From contig CAZELP010000003.1 of assembly GCA_964513205.1 (NCBI GenBank), positions 78,018-142,017 of the forward strand: a DNA stretch of 64,000 bases. Direction: 5' to 3'. The stretch comes from JAGVJT01 sp964513205 (GTDB lineage Bacteria > Pseudomonadota > Gammaproteobacteria > Legionellales > Legionellaceae). Shown here one piece after another: positions 17,807 through 27,348 of this stretch. Within the stretch, counting starts at the first letter, position 1; the number at the start of each line of letters is the position of its first letter. The position numbers and the translations under genes were made by a program. The notes beneath the pieces are model-generated. The model did not search any database. It saw only the letters and a program-made list of their open reading frames with translations, and was not told where the DNA came from.

Positions 17807-19453
17807 ATGCATAAAATAAACAATGACAAATGGTTTATTGCCACAAAAAAAAATGATGTCAACACCATCAAAAATCTTTTAAAAAATAATTTGAATATTG
17901 AAGTGCGAAATAAAAAACAACAAACGGCTCTTCACGTAGCCACTCAACACAATGCGCTTGAGGTTATTGAGCTTCTCATACAGCATCATTGTGACCTTGA
18001 AGCAAAAGACAAGGAACAACGAACAGCGCTCCATATTGCCGCTGAAAATGGCACAACCGAAGCTGCTGAAATTTTAATAAAAAATGGCAGTCACATTGAA
18101 GCCAAAATGTCAGATGGAGCCACGCCCATTATACATGCCGTAGGCAATAAAAAAAGACAGATGGTATTGCTTCTTTTGAAATCTGGAGCGAAAGTCGATG
18201 CCAAAGATGAATCCGGATGGAGTGTCATGCATTGGGCAGCTCACACAAATGATTTGCAAATAACCACCCTATTGTACCAACACAAGCGCCAACTGATTTT
18301 TTCTGTACTCTCGAACGGATTGGCACCTTTGCACATGGCTGAGTCTCCTAAAATGGTCAAAAAACTCATCGCATTAGGAACACCAGTTGATCTAATCATG
18401 AAGGAAGATCAAAACACGCCACTTATCGAAGCTGTTTATCAAGCTCAGGTGGCCGTTGCCATTTGTTTGGTGAACCAAGGCGCCAACATTTTGTATGTGA
18501 ATGAGAAAGGGCAATCGGCATTTTCGCTTTCAAAAATAACCTCGCTTGAGCTGTATTCATTTTTTGAAAAAATCGTTTCTCCTGTAAAAAACAAGTCTCA
18601 AAGACTTGTGCGTACTCAAGTTGCTTTTGAAAAGAACGATACAATGGCGCTTTCATTGAAAAAAAACGGAATTGACAGGCAATTGATTCAAACACATGCA
18701 AGTAGACGTGTTGATTTGTTTTTCTATACGCTGATCGCATACTACAACTCTAAATTGACCGTACACATTGAAGATACCCATATTCAGTATGGAAAAGGTT
18801 CAAGAAAAAACAATACGCATGCATGTCACAGTGCAATTCTGCCCTCATTATGGGATACCATACACGAAGAGCCCTCTCACACTCAAAACACACGAAATAA
18901 TCCAGGAGTCACATCATACCGCACGGGTATATTGAATCGAACACATTTTGAAAAATCACTCAATGCAACAGTTGAGTTGGATGTATCTGTTAATTATTTC
19001 GATTCAAATTACGTAGAATCACACTCGACACAACAAAACGGGATGAGGGCCAAAGCGCTTGCGATTTTAAATCAAACATCACAAGGAAAGAGCGACCCGA
19101 TTAAAGGCCTCAAAACATTTTTAACGCATATGCGAGATAATTTTCTAGCAAAAAAACAGTGTTATTTAGATAAAGAAAACCTTAAAACATCACCCAAAGA
19201 AACTCGATCAGCAATATACAAAGCAGAATTTTACGGCACTTTTTTTAATGCATGTGGTTTCAATAAAGAAGAAGAAATTCCTAATAAAATTCAAATACAA
19301 GAAGACTACATCATCGCTTCACTGCCTCTTTCGTCCGCCGAAAGAGTTTTTTTTCCACATCTAGATCGAGTAAAGAAAAAAGAGATGATCCAAAAAGCTT
19401 ATCAAACAATCAAACACGATATGGATCTGCCGGTAAAATATCTGAATATATAA
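17807..19453 (+). CDS. ankyrin-repeat protein, candidate secreted effector
   Basis: 548 residues. Residues 5-250 carry about six or seven ankyrin repeats; the best are near 38-66 (QTALHVA...LEVIELLIQHHCDLEAKD) and 71-99 (RTALHIAAENG). Residues 260-548 match nothing I know: mixed helical, many Ser, Thr, Asn and Lys, no membrane segment, and no signal peptide at the start. It sits between mlaF and kdsD, two blocks that in E. coli are separated only by yrbG, so it looks like an insertion. Ankyrin proteins of this shape are often type IV secretion substrates in Legionella and Coxiella, but no secretion machinery is visible here. Confidence 0.75.
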   Translation: MHKINNDKWFIATKKNDVNTIKNLLKNNLNIEVRNKKQQTALHVATQHNALEVIELLIQHHCDLEAKDKEQRTALHIAAENGTTEAAEILIKNGSHIEAKMSDGATPIIHAVGNKKRQMVLLLLKSGAKVDAKDESGWSVMHWAAHTNDLQITTLLYQHKRQLIFSVLSNGLAPLHMAESPKMVKKLIALGTPVDLIMKEDQNTPLIEAVYQAQVAVAICLVNQGANILYVNEKGQSAFSLSKITSLELYSFFEKIVSPVKNKSQRLVRTQVAFEKNDTMALSLKKNGIDRQLIQTHASRRVDLFFYTLIAYYNSKLTVHIEDTHIQYGKGSRKNNTHACHSAILPSLWDTIHEEPSHTQNTRNNPGVTSYRTGILNRTHFEKSLNATVELDVSVNYFDSNYVESHSTQQNGMRAKALAILNQTSQGKSDPIKGLKTFLTHMRDNFLAKKQCYLDKENLKTSPKETRSAIYKAEFYGTFFNACGFNKEEEIPNKIQIQEDYIIASLPLSSAERVFFPHLDRVKKKEMIQKAYQTIKHDMDLPVKYLNI

Positions 19454-19611
19454 AAAACTTTCTGTGCAAATAAATACATATACTGTATAGTTCTGGTTTT
19501 TGTTGTTTGATTTTTTTTACTGAGGCACTACCAAACCCAGATTTAGCTTTAGATTGTGACTGAAACAAGTCTGTGATAAGCTTATAACCTGTGTTTTTTT
19601 TGCGGTAATAT

Positions 19612-20574
19612 ATGGATTTCTGCGCACTGGGTCTCAGCGTTATTGAGACAGAAGCCAAAGCCGTTTTAGCATTGATGGCTCGTCTTGATCAACAGTTCGA
19701 TAAAGCCTGTCAGCTTCTTTTAGATTGCAACGGCCGAGTTGTTGTGACGGGAATGGGTAAATCTGGCCATATTGGCAAAAAAATTGCGGCAACATTCGCC
19801 AGCACAGGAACCCCTTCCTTTTTTATGCATCCTGGAGAAGCATGTCACGGTGACATGGGAATGTTGACCACACAAGACATTGTATTGGCCATTTCAAATT
19901 CAGGTCACACGCAGGAAATTTTGACGCTGCTTCCAGCCATCAAACGCATGAGAATCCCACTCGTTGCCCTAACAGGACAGCCAAACTCTCCATTGGCAAC
20001 AGCAGCCACTGCACATCTGGATGTCAGTGTGACTGAAGAAGCTTGCCCACTTGGCCTTGCGCCCACCACAAGCTCGACCGTGGCATTGGTGATGGGAGAC
20101 GCATTGGCGATCGCCTTGCTCAAAGCAAGAGGATTTACGGCAGACGATTTTGCAAGAGCTCACCCAGGTGGCAATCTCGGCAAAAAATTACTACTGAAAG
20201 TTGAGGACCTGTATCACACAGGCGACGATATTCCATTGGTTCACCAAGATACATGTGTTCGAGAAGCGCTTGTCGAAGTCAGCACAAAAAAATTAGGCAT
20301 GACTTGTGTCATCGATGACACAGGATGCTTGGTCGGAATATACACCGATGGAGACATCAGACGAACACTCACTGGCGACTATGACATCAACACAACACCA
20401 CTCAAAAATGTGATGTCACGTCACTACCAAACCATTTCAAAAGATGCATTGGCGGCCGAAGCACTCGCCCTCATGCAAGCCCACCGGATCACCGCATTGG
20501 CAATTGAAACCAAAGACAAAAAACCCGGCGCGATTCTTCACATTCATGACCTACTTCAAGCCGGCGTTATTTAA
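19612..20574 (+). CDS. kdsD: D-arabinose-5-phosphate isomerase
   Basis: Interconverts ribulose-5-phosphate and arabinose-5-phosphate, the first step to the Kdo sugar of lipopolysaccharide. 320 residues: an SIS domain (about 30-165) with VTGMGKSGHIGKK and SNSGHTQE, then two CBS domains (about 205-320). The HPGEACHGDMG loop holds the catalytic His region typical of KdsD/GutQ. The start has no strong ribosome-binding site (GCGGTAAT). It opens the operon kdsD-kdsC-lptC-lptA-lptB. Confidence 0.95.
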   Translation: MDFCALGLSVIETEAKAVLALMARLDQQFDKACQLLLDCNGRVVVTGMGKSGHIGKKIAATFASTGTPSFFMHPGEACHGDMGMLTTQDIVLAISNSGHTQEILTLLPAIKRMRIPLVALTGQPNSPLATAATAHLDVSVTEEACPLGLAPTTSSTVALVMGDALAIALLKARGFTADDFARAHPGGNLGKKLLLKVEDLYHTGDDIPLVHQDTCVREALVEVSTKKLGMTCVIDDTGCLVGIYTDGDIRRTLTGDYDINTTPLKNVMSRHYQTISKDALAAEALALMQAHRITALAIETKDKKPGAILHIHDLLQAGVI

Positions 20575-20593
20575 AAACACAAAGGAAATAAAC

Positions 20594-21121
20594 ATGAGTC
20601 ATCTCGTTGAGAAAGCAAAAAAAATTAAATGTGTCATCTCTGATGTCGATGGCGTTTTAACCGACGGCACGCTTTACGTAGACGCAACCGGAAATGAAAT
20701 GAAGGCGTTTCAAGTTTTGGATGGTGTTGGACTTAAGTTACTCATGTTTGCTGGAATTGATGTGGCAGTCATCACCGGAGCCATCACCCCTGTAATCGAT
20801 CATCGCATGCAACAACTCAAAATCACGCACTACTTCAAAGGACAGGTTAACAAACAAGTCGCTTTTGACACTTTAAAAAACAGATTAGGATTAACCGAGT
20901 CTGAATTTGCTTATATCGGCGACGATTTACCTGATTTACCCATTATTCAACAAGTTGGCTTGGGTGTCGCAGTAGCGAATGCGGTTGAAGAAGTGAAAAA
21001 TGTAGCACATATGACAACCAAGCAATATGGTGGAAAAGGTGCTGTACGAGAAGTATGTGATTTCATTTTGCGTGCGCAGGGGAAATTTGATTTTGCTCTC
21101 GATAAATACCTCACCTCATGA
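20594..21121 (+). CDS. kdsC: 3-deoxy-D-manno-octulosonate-8-phosphate phosphatase
   Basis: 175 residues, a capless HAD phosphatase that releases phosphate from Kdo-8-phosphate. Motif I is ISDVDGVLTDG (Asp17, Asp19), motif II is in VITGA, and motif IV is YIGDDLPDLP. The ATG at 20594 follows AAAGGA (20581-20586); the frame extends back into kdsD but that part is not translated as KdsC. The stop overlaps the lptC ATG (ATGA). Confidence 0.95.
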   Translation: MSHLVEKAKKIKCVISDVDGVLTDGTLYVDATGNEMKAFQVLDGVGLKLLMFAGIDVAVITGAITPVIDHRMQQLKITHYFKGQVNKQVAFDTLKNRLGLTESEFAYIGDDLPDLPIIQQVGLGVAVANAVEEVKNVAHMTTKQYGGKGAVREVCDFILRAQGKFDFALDKYLTS

Positions 21122-21681
21122 GCCACACTCGCACCGTCTTTTTTTCAATGAGCATTATTTTATTGGTTTGCATATATGCATTGCAATTCGGTAAATCATT
21201 GCCTCAAATGACGGTGTCAACTTCTCTAGAAAAAGAAAACGATCTCCGTGTTCATCATTTAAGCGTGCATGTGTTCAATACACTGGGAGAGCAGACACAC
21301 ACGCTCAAAAGCCCTTTACTTGAACACAATGAAGACAAACAAATACATCGTCTTTATTCACCATTGATACACATCACCGAAACAGGAAAGCCAAACTGGG
21401 ACATTTCGGCTGACGAAGCACACATTGAAGAACGCCTAAAAGAGATCGTTTTATTGCATCACGTTACACTGAAACATGCGCCATTTAAAACGTATGCAAA
21501 AGGAGTGATTGAAACAGAGGAGCTGCATTATTTTCCAAGCCAGTCCTACGCCATGACCGAGACAGAAATCAAATGGCACCAAATGCAAAACACCCTTTTT
21601 TCACAAGGAATGAAAGCATTCCTAAAACAAAATCAAATTCAACTTTTTAAAGTCAAGGCTCGCTATGATTCGTCGCTTTAG
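21118..21681 (+). CDS. lptC: LptC, inner-membrane LPS-transport protein
   Basis: 187 residues: one N-terminal membrane helix (about 8-25), then a periplasmic beta-jellyroll domain. LptC takes lipopolysaccharide from the LptB2FG extractor and passes it to LptA. Sequence is divergent, as is usual for this family; recognisable parts are the WDISADEAHIEERLKEIVLLHHV stretch broken up as in the LptC/YrbK family and its place between kdsC and lptA. Overlaps lptA by 17 bases. Confidence 0.88.
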   Translation: MSHTRTVFFSMSIILLVCIYALQFGKSLPQMTVSTSLEKENDLRVHHLSVHVFNTLGEQTHTLKSPLLEHNEDKQIHRLYSPLIHITETGKPNWDISADEAHIEERLKEIVLLHHVTLKHAPFKTYAKGVIETEELHYFPSQSYAMTETEIKWHQMQNTLFSQGMKAFLKQNQIQLFKVKARYDSSL

Positions 21682-22150
21682 TCTTATTTTCTTCGTATGC
21701 GGTGTTGTCTGTGCCTCTCCTATCGAAATTACAGCAGGCCAAGTCTCGTTGGACCAACATCTACATGAACATATTTTAAGCGAGAATGTGCAGCTTGATG
21801 AAACTCAACGGCATCTTACTGCCTCTTGGGTGAAGATTAAAACAGATGAAGACAATGAGCTTGTTTTGGCTATCGCCAAAGGCGATCAGAAACAAAGAGC
21901 ACATCTTTGGTCTACAGAAAAAGAGCCTTCGCTTCATGCTTATGCGGATGAAATTGAATATTATCCTAAAGAGCACCGCGTCGTTCTTTTGGGGCATGCG
22001 TTTATTTCGCAAGGAAAAAACTCATTTTCTGCACCCAAAATCATATACAATACACTGACAGAACATGTCCAAAGTCAGAAAGAAGGACAAGAAAGAACAA
22101 CCATTATTTTAAGTGAACCTCATGAGCATTTTATCCGCAAAAAATCTTAA
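21665..22150 (+). CDS. lptA: LptA, periplasmic LPS-bridge protein
   Basis: 161 residues with a signal peptide (1-17, ending CASP). The OstA/LptA domain follows from about 22: ITAGQVSLD, then the repeated beta strands with HAYADEIEYYPKEHRVVLLGHAFISQG near 96-122, a typical OstA signature. LptA polymers bridge the periplasm between LptC and the outer-membrane LptD. It overlaps lptC at its start and lptB at its end (29 bases). Confidence 0.9.
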   Translation: MIRRFSLIFFVCGVVCASPIEITAGQVSLDQHLHEHILSENVQLDETQRHLTASWVKIKTDEDNELVLAIAKGDQKQRAHLWSTEKEPSLHAYADEIEYYPKEHRVVLLGHAFISQGKNSFSAPKIIYNTLTEHVQSQKEGQERTTIILSEPHEHFIRKKS

Positions 22151-22847
22151 AAAATCGTTCAAAGGTCGAAAAGTTGTAGATGACATTAGCCTGCACATTG
22201 CTCCAGGAGAATGCGTGGGGCTCTTAGGGCCTAATGGTGCAGGAAAAACCACCTGCTTTTATCTGATTGTCGGTCTTTTGAAAACAGACGAAGGACACAT
22301 CACGCTTGGTGAAACAGACATCACCAAAACGACAATGGATCAACGGGCCAATCTTGGAATTGGATATTTGCCACAAGAAGCTTCTATTTTTCGAAAGCTC
22401 TCTGTCAGCGACAATATTTTGGCCATATTACAACAACGAAAAGATCTCACGCGACAAGCTCAAACACAACGCTTAGAAGCACTGTTAGAAGAATTTCATG
22501 TGACTCACATCCGAGATACGTTGGGGATGCGTCTTTCTGGTGGAGAACGACGACGCGTAGAAATTGCCCGTGCGTTGGCAATTAATCCAAGTTTTATTCT
22601 GCTCGATGAGCCCTTTGCCGGAGTCGACCCCATTTCAGTCATGGACATTAAAAAAATGATAGAGCACCTGTGTCGGTCTAATATTGGTGTACTCATTACC
22701 GATCACCATGTACGCGAAACGTTGGGCATTTGTCAACGCGCTTACATTATGAATCAAGGAAAACACTTATGCGAAGGTTCTCCTGAAGATATCCTTGCCA
22801 ACGATCAAGTTCGAGCCATTTATCTAGGTGATGAGTTTAAGCTATAA
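22122..22847 (+). CDS. lptB: LptB, ATPase of the LPS-extraction ABC transporter
   Basis: 241 residues, exactly the usual length. Walker A GPNGAGKT (36-43), Q-loop in YLPQEASIFRKLSV, signature LSGGERRR, Walker B FILLDEPFAGVDP and His switch ITDHHVRE are all present and match LptB closely. ATG 22122 is chosen over GTG 22113 because it gives the family's conserved start. Powers LPS removal from the inner membrane with LptF and LptG, which are not in this window. Confidence 0.96.
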   Translation: MSILSAKNLKKSFKGRKVVDDISLHIAPGECVGLLGPNGAGKTTCFYLIVGLLKTDEGHITLGETDITKTTMDQRANLGIGYLPQEASIFRKLSVSDNILAILQQRKDLTRQAQTQRLEALLEEFHVTHIRDTLGMRLSGGERRRVEIARALAINPSFILLDEPFAGVDPISVMDIKKMIEHLCRSNIGVLITDHHVRETLGICQRAYIMNQGKHLCEGSPEDILANDQVRAIYLGDEFKL

Positions 22848-22907
22848 CCCACCTATCCTGGCAAATTAAACGACAAGTGCTACATTTAAAATAACCTTTA
22901 CCTTTTT

Positions 22908-23846
22908 ATGACTGCAATGCATCCATCTATTACACCTGAGCTTCTAAAAAAAATTGTGGCCAAAGCACAACGAAATCATGAGGGAAAAACTGCAGATTAT
23001 ATTCCAGAACTGGCCAACGTCAATGCGAACATGACTGCAATTGCGGTGCAGCCACTAGAGGGACCGAGTGTCATGTACACCAATACCCCTCTTCCGGCAA
23101 TCACACTGCAAAGCACAGGAAAAATGGTTCCTTTGATTGGCCTTCTTGAGGAATATGGTCCAGAAAAAGTGCTTGAATGGGTCAGTGTTGAGCCTTCTGG
23201 AAATGATTTTGCGTCTATCAGTCAACTGGACCAATTTGGTCCGAAACCCTCAAATCCAATGCTGAATGCAGGTGCAATTACACTCTGCTCTCATATCCCT
23301 GGAAATCCAGAAACTGCCTTTGGTTGGCTCGATAACTGGGTTCAACGTCTGTTTAATCAGACGTTGCGCATTAATCCTATGGTTTTTGCTTCAGAAAAAT
23401 CCACTGGAGATCGAAATCGTTCTATGGCATATCTGCTAAAAAGTCGATGTCATCTTGAAAAGGGCGTTCAAGAAACATTGGACTTGTATTTTTCGCTCTG
23501 TTCTTATGAAGCAACGCTCGACCAGATGTTGTACCTGCCTACACTATTGGCAAACAAAGGCAAAGATCCATTTTCTCACAAACAAATCATCACACTCACA
23601 ACCTGTCAAATTACGCTGGCTATCATGGCCACTTGTGGACTATATGATGAGACCGGCACACACATGGTGCGAACAGGAATGCCCGCCAAAAGCGGCGTTT
23701 CGGGTTATACCATCGCATCCGTTCCTGGAAAAGCAGGAATTGTTGTATTCAGTCCTCGTGTCAACGCCAAAGGAAATAGCATTCGAGGTGAAATCATGCT
23801 TGAAGAACTTTCTAAGGCAACTGGATGGCATTTTGCAAATCCTTAG
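22908..23846 (+). CDS. glsA: glutaminase
   Basis: Hydrolyses glutamine to glutamate and ammonia. 312 residues, with the serine-dependent beta-lactamase-like fold: Ser69 and Lys72 in LQSTGK form the catalytic SxxK pair, GKTADYIPELA matches the family's first signature, and VEPSGNDF and NPMLNAGAI follow in order. Near the C-terminus GMPAKSGVSG and the GIVVFSPRVN loop complete it. Next to serine dehydratase, fitting growth on amino acids. Confidence 0.94.
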   Translation: MTAMHPSITPELLKKIVAKAQRNHEGKTADYIPELANVNANMTAIAVQPLEGPSVMYTNTPLPAITLQSTGKMVPLIGLLEEYGPEKVLEWVSVEPSGNDFASISQLDQFGPKPSNPMLNAGAITLCSHIPGNPETAFGWLDNWVQRLFNQTLRINPMVFASEKSTGDRNRSMAYLLKSRCHLEKGVQETLDLYFSLCSYEATLDQMLYLPTLLANKGKDPFSHKQIITLTTCQITLAIMATCGLYDETGTHMVRTGMPAKSGVSGYTIASVPGKAGIVVFSPRVNAKGNSIRGEIMLEELSKATGWHFANP

Positions 23847-23896
23847 CGTATGATACTAGCGCTTTGTTCAAAACGCTATTCGCTGAGGGTAAGGTT

Positions 23897-25276
23897 ATGA
23901 ATATCAGTCTTTTTGATTTGTTTTCAATTGGAGTGGGTCCATCAAGCTCACATACAGTCGGCCCAATGCTCGCGGCTAACGCTTTTGTCGAACAGCTTGT
24001 TGAAAATCGTCTTTTTGATCAGACCTCTCGTGTCAAAGTGGAAGTCTACGGCTCTCTGGCACTGACAGGAAAAGGACATGCAACTGACAAAGCCATCATC
24101 AATGGCCTTGAGGGACAGTTGCCTGACACCGTTGATCCGGAATCAATCGCCCCACGTTTACAGCGTGTTCTGCAGACTCAAACACTGTCTTTAGGTGGCA
24201 AGAAAGAAATCCCATTTCACGAAGTGACTGATTTTCCATTTTTACAAAAAGAACTTCTCCCCAAACATAGCAATGGCATGCGTTTTAACGCTTATGATAC
24301 ACAAGGAAACACGCTCCTCACTCAAATTTACTACTCAATTGGTGGCGGTTTCATCGTCAAAGATGAAGATTTTTCTGGCCAAACCAAGCACGACGAATCT
24401 TCGCTTCCCTACCCTTTTGAAACTGCAGCAGAGCTCTTGATGCATTGTCGAAAAGGCAATATGAGCATCGCCGAGCTCATGCTAAAAAACGAACTGAGCT
24501 GGCGTACTTTAAATGAGATTGAAGAAGGAATTCTCAATCTATCCAACGTGATGCATGCTTGCATTGAGAATGGCTGTAAACACGAAGGCATCTTACCAGG
24601 CGGACTTAACGTCAAACGAAGGGCCCCTGACTTATACCGAAAACTCAATAACAAAGAAGGTGTTTGTTCTGTTTATGAAGTTTCAGATGTCATGAATCGC
24701 CTCAATTTGTACGCCATGGCAGTCAATGAAGAAAATGCCGCAGGGGGAAGAATTGTCACCGCTCCCACTAATGGCGCAGCCGGTATCATTCCAGCGGTAC
24801 TTCGTTATGCAGAAGAAGCCCATCAAAAAAACAAACAAGAAGACATTTTTACTTATTTCCTAACTGCTGCTGCAGTAGGAATTCTATACAAAAAAGGGGC
24901 GTCTATCTCTGGTGCGGAGGTTGGTTGTCAAGGTGAGGTGGGCGTCGCTTCATCAATGGCCGCCGCCGGCCTAACGGCGATGCTGGGCGGCAGCATTGAC
25001 CAAATTGAAAATGCGGCTGAAATTGCCATGGAGCATCACCTCGGCATGACCTGTGATCCGGTTATGGGGCTCGTACAAATTCCTTGTATTGAACGCAATG
25101 CAATGGGCGCTGTCAAAGCCGTCAACGCCTCAAGAATGGCGCTTATTGGTGACGGACAACACCACATCTCGCTCGATAAAGTCATACGCACCATGAAACA
25201 AACCGGTGCCGACATGCAAACCATCTATAAAGAAACCTCTCTGGGAGGGCTCGCAGTCAACGCAGTCGAATGCTAG
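23897..25276 (+). CDS. sdaA: L-serine ammonia-lyase (iron-sulphur, single-chain)
   Basis: Deaminates L-serine to pyruvate and ammonia. 459 residues. The N-terminal beta domain starts with FDLFSIGVGPSSSHTVGPM and is fused to the alpha domain. Cysteines for the oxygen-sensitive 4Fe-4S cluster are seen in the GCQGEVGVASSMA and CDPVMGLVQIPC stretches. ATG 23897 follows GAGGGTAAGG; the longer frame from 23825 is rejected. Lies 50 bases after glutaminase, so the two may form one message feeding pyruvate and glutamate to the TCA cycle. Confidence 0.95.
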   Translation: MNISLFDLFSIGVGPSSSHTVGPMLAANAFVEQLVENRLFDQTSRVKVEVYGSLALTGKGHATDKAIINGLEGQLPDTVDPESIAPRLQRVLQTQTLSLGGKKEIPFHEVTDFPFLQKELLPKHSNGMRFNAYDTQGNTLLTQIYYSIGGGFIVKDEDFSGQTKHDESSLPYPFETAAELLMHCRKGNMSIAELMLKNELSWRTLNEIEEGILNLSNVMHACIENGCKHEGILPGGLNVKRRAPDLYRKLNNKEGVCSVYEVSDVMNRLNLYAMAVNEENAAGGRIVTAPTNGAAGIIPAVLRYAEEAHQKNKQEDIFTYFLTAAAVGILYKKGASISGAEVGCQGEVGVASSMAAAGLTAMLGGSIDQIENAAEIAMEHHLGMTCDPVMGLVQIPCIERNAMGAVKAVNASRMALIGDGQHHISLDKVIRTMKQTGADMQTIYKETSLGGLAVNAVEC

Positions 25277-25351
25277 GTTTAAAAACGCATTGATAAAAAT
25301 CATCTATACTGAATACAACACAATTTAAAAAGATGAATTCAGGGGGATGTG

Positions 25352-26989
25352 ATGCGCGACCTTCAAGCTTATGTCAAAAAAATAACCGACCGTGGAGTCG
25401 ATATTGGTGATTTTCTAGCGCAAAACAATCAAGAAGGAAGCATACGTAATCAATTCAAGGATGAAAATCCTCTACCGAAAGACTTCTCTGAAGAGGAAAT
25501 ATGGCTTGAGCTGTACGACAAACTATCTGATTCAGTCAAACAACATCTCGAGAAACCTGAATACATCATACAATATGAGGCATTGTTTAAAGCAGAAGAA
25601 AGTCGGTATAAAAATGCAATACAATCTCTTAACAATACAATAAATGCTCAAGAACAATCGAATAACAACGATTGGAATAACACCAGCGACACAATAGCTC
25701 TAAAAATAACACATGTTGCTACTGCACGAGAAATAGCACGGATGTGCGAAGAGGAAAAAGCAAAACTTACTCAAAATAAAAGCGATATAAAATACAATGA
25801 AAACTTAAAAAATCTCTCGAATATTCTGGAGAACACAAACGTTTTATTAACAGACAACTCTAATATAGATGAAAAGTTCAAGAGTTTAGAAGCACTGAAA
25901 AAAGAACTCCCTCGACAGAAAAGATCCATGAGAAATCGAATGTATCTTTATTTGTTCGTCAGTGCGATCCTCCTGCTCGGTGTGGCGCTGCTTGCGGCAA
26001 CAATTATTACTCACGGAGCGGCACTCCCACTTCTTTTAAAATATTTATCGATTGTTGGACCTTTGCTATCACCTTACGTGATGCCAATCATCCATCAAAT
26101 CATGCATGTTGGCGCTTATATATCGCCTCACCTTCAGTATGCACTGAATCAACTCACGCAATTTTTTACAGGACCCGTTGAGCATTTCTGTTTGGACTGT
26201 ATCAAATCGGCGGCGGTGTTCGGTCATTCTTTTTTATCCACATTAAACGGAGCATTTAACAACCCTACTTTTCTAACCAACCTTACAATCGCCTCAGGAG
26301 CAGCCGCAACGCTAACCCTATTGGGAACAGCGTTCAGCAACATCAATTATTGGCCATCTAAAACAAAGGCTACAGAAGAAACACCAACTCCTGAAGAGCT
26401 TAAAGCGCTGAACCCATTTCAATACCCCGTGACTGAAGAACAAGTTCGCGCTGAAAATCAAGACCCAAAAGTGACGGAGTGTCGGAATAAAATTGCATTG
26501 TTAAACGATAAAATTAATGCAATGGAAAATGAAATAGAACAACCTCTTACGGATTATCGTACAAGCATACATGAAATGACTCAAGGCGAAGCAGAGCAAG
26601 TGGATAACGAGATAGCGTCAAGAGCAGGAAAAAAGGCTAGGGTAGAAGAAATGCGAACTGCTTTAGATAAACAACTAATTCAACTAGAGGGAAAAACGTC
26701 TTTGTCCAAAAGAGAACTGCAGAAACTCGAGAAGTTAAGTAGAGAACTTGATTCTTTAAATGACTTTATAGCAGCTCCAATTAACAGTAAAACCCAGCAA
26801 GAGCTGAAAAAACTAGATAAGCTATCAAATACAGTCGAAATGCCTCGTACTTCCGCAAGCACATCGAGTTACGCCTCTGAATTTTTGAGAATGAAAAGCA
26901 AACTTCAGGAAATTGAACAAGACAAAGCAGCAGAGCAACAGGAAAAGGAGGATCCCACCATCCCAAAAAGCCCAACCAATAAGCTATGA
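25352..26989 (+). CDS. coiled-coil protein with central membrane segments; candidate effector
   Basis: 545 residues, family not recognised. ATG 25352 follows AGGGGG (25341-25346). Residues 1-195 are charged and helical. Hydrophobic segments lie at about 198-220, 225-245 and 310-332. Residues 375-545 are again strongly helical with heptad-like Leu/Lys/Glu patterns (LEKLSRELDSL, LKKLDKLSN). The last 40 residues are rich in Glu, Gln and Lys (EIEQDKAAEQQEKED), recalling the C-terminal E-block of Dot/Icm substrates. No signal peptide. It lies just upstream of rpsU, where it has no known partner. Confidence 0.65.
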   Translation: MRDLQAYVKKITDRGVDIGDFLAQNNQEGSIRNQFKDENPLPKDFSEEEIWLELYDKLSDSVKQHLEKPEYIIQYEALFKAEESRYKNAIQSLNNTINAQEQSNNNDWNNTSDTIALKITHVATAREIARMCEEEKAKLTQNKSDIKYNENLKNLSNILENTNVLLTDNSNIDEKFKSLEALKKELPRQKRSMRNRMYLYLFVSAILLLGVALLAATIITHGAALPLLLKYLSIVGPLLSPYVMPIIHQIMHVGAYISPHLQYALNQLTQFFTGPVEHFCLDCIKSAAVFGHSFLSTLNGAFNNPTFLTNLTIASGAAATLTLLGTAFSNINYWPSKTKATEETPTPEELKALNPFQYPVTEEQVRAENQDPKVTECRNKIALLNDKINAMENEIEQPLTDYRTSIHEMTQGEAEQVDNEIASRAGKKARVEEMRTALDKQLIQLEGKTSLSKRELQKLEKLSRELDSLNDFIAAPINSKTQQELKKLDKLSNTVEMPRTSASTSSYASEFLRMKSKLQEIEQDKAAEQQEKEDPTIPKSPTNKL

Positions 26990-27035
26990 GATTGCATTAT
27001 TTTCAGAAAAACTCGGGTATTCGATGAAGCAATAC

Positions 27036-27064
27036 TTGACGAAACAGGAGAAGGTGAATACAAT
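27036..27064 (+). promoter_or_regulatory. sigma-70 promoter of the rpsU-yqeY-dnaG-rpoD operon
   Basis: A -35 box TTGACG (27036-27041) and a -10 box TACAAT (27059-27064) are separated by 17 bases, close to consensus. The predicted start is near 27071, giving a leader of about 38 bases with GAGGG (27097-27101) before the rpsU ATG. Confidence 0.75.
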
Positions 27065-27108
27065 CGTCAACCTGTTTGGTCTAATTTTAATTTTTTGAGG
27101 GTTACTGA

Positions 27109-27342
27109 ATGCCAAGTATTCGCGTGAAAGAAGGCGAAAATCCTGAGTACGCACTCCGTCGCTTTAAGCGCTCTTGTGAAAAAGCAGGTCTTCTTACAGA
27201 ACTTCGACGTCGTGAGTTTTATGAAAAACCAACAGCTGAGCGCAAGCGTAAACAAGCAGCTGCTGTTAAACGTCATTTAAAGAAAATTGCACGTGACGTT
27301 CTAGTCGGCAAATCTTCTAAAAGACGTCGTAAAAAGTCTTAA
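27109..27342 (+). CDS. rpsU: 30S ribosomal protein S21
   Basis: 77 residues, basic, with the S21 hallmark RRFKRSCEKAGLLTELRRRE and a Lys/Arg-rich tail. S21 helps the 30S subunit pair with the Shine-Dalgarno sequence. A few residues longer than the 71 of E. coli S21. First gene of the macromolecular-synthesis operon. Confidence 0.97.
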   Translation: MPSIRVKEGENPEYALRRFKRSCEKAGLLTELRRREFYEKPTAERKRKQAAAVKRHLKKIARDVLVGKSSKRRRKKS

Positions 27343-27348
27343 TTTCTT

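Noticed and set aside
17605..17871. 88-codon open frame on the minus strand between mlaF and the ankyrin gene
   Set aside because: It overlaps the divergent promoter region and the start of the ankyrin gene, has no ribosome-binding site, and its composition (many Phe, Cys) looks like translated A+T-rich spacer.
20444..20593. Longer kdsC start inside kdsD
   Set aside because: The extra residues are an out-of-frame reading of the KdsD CBS domain; ATG 20594 has a good ribosome-binding site and gives the usual KdsC start.
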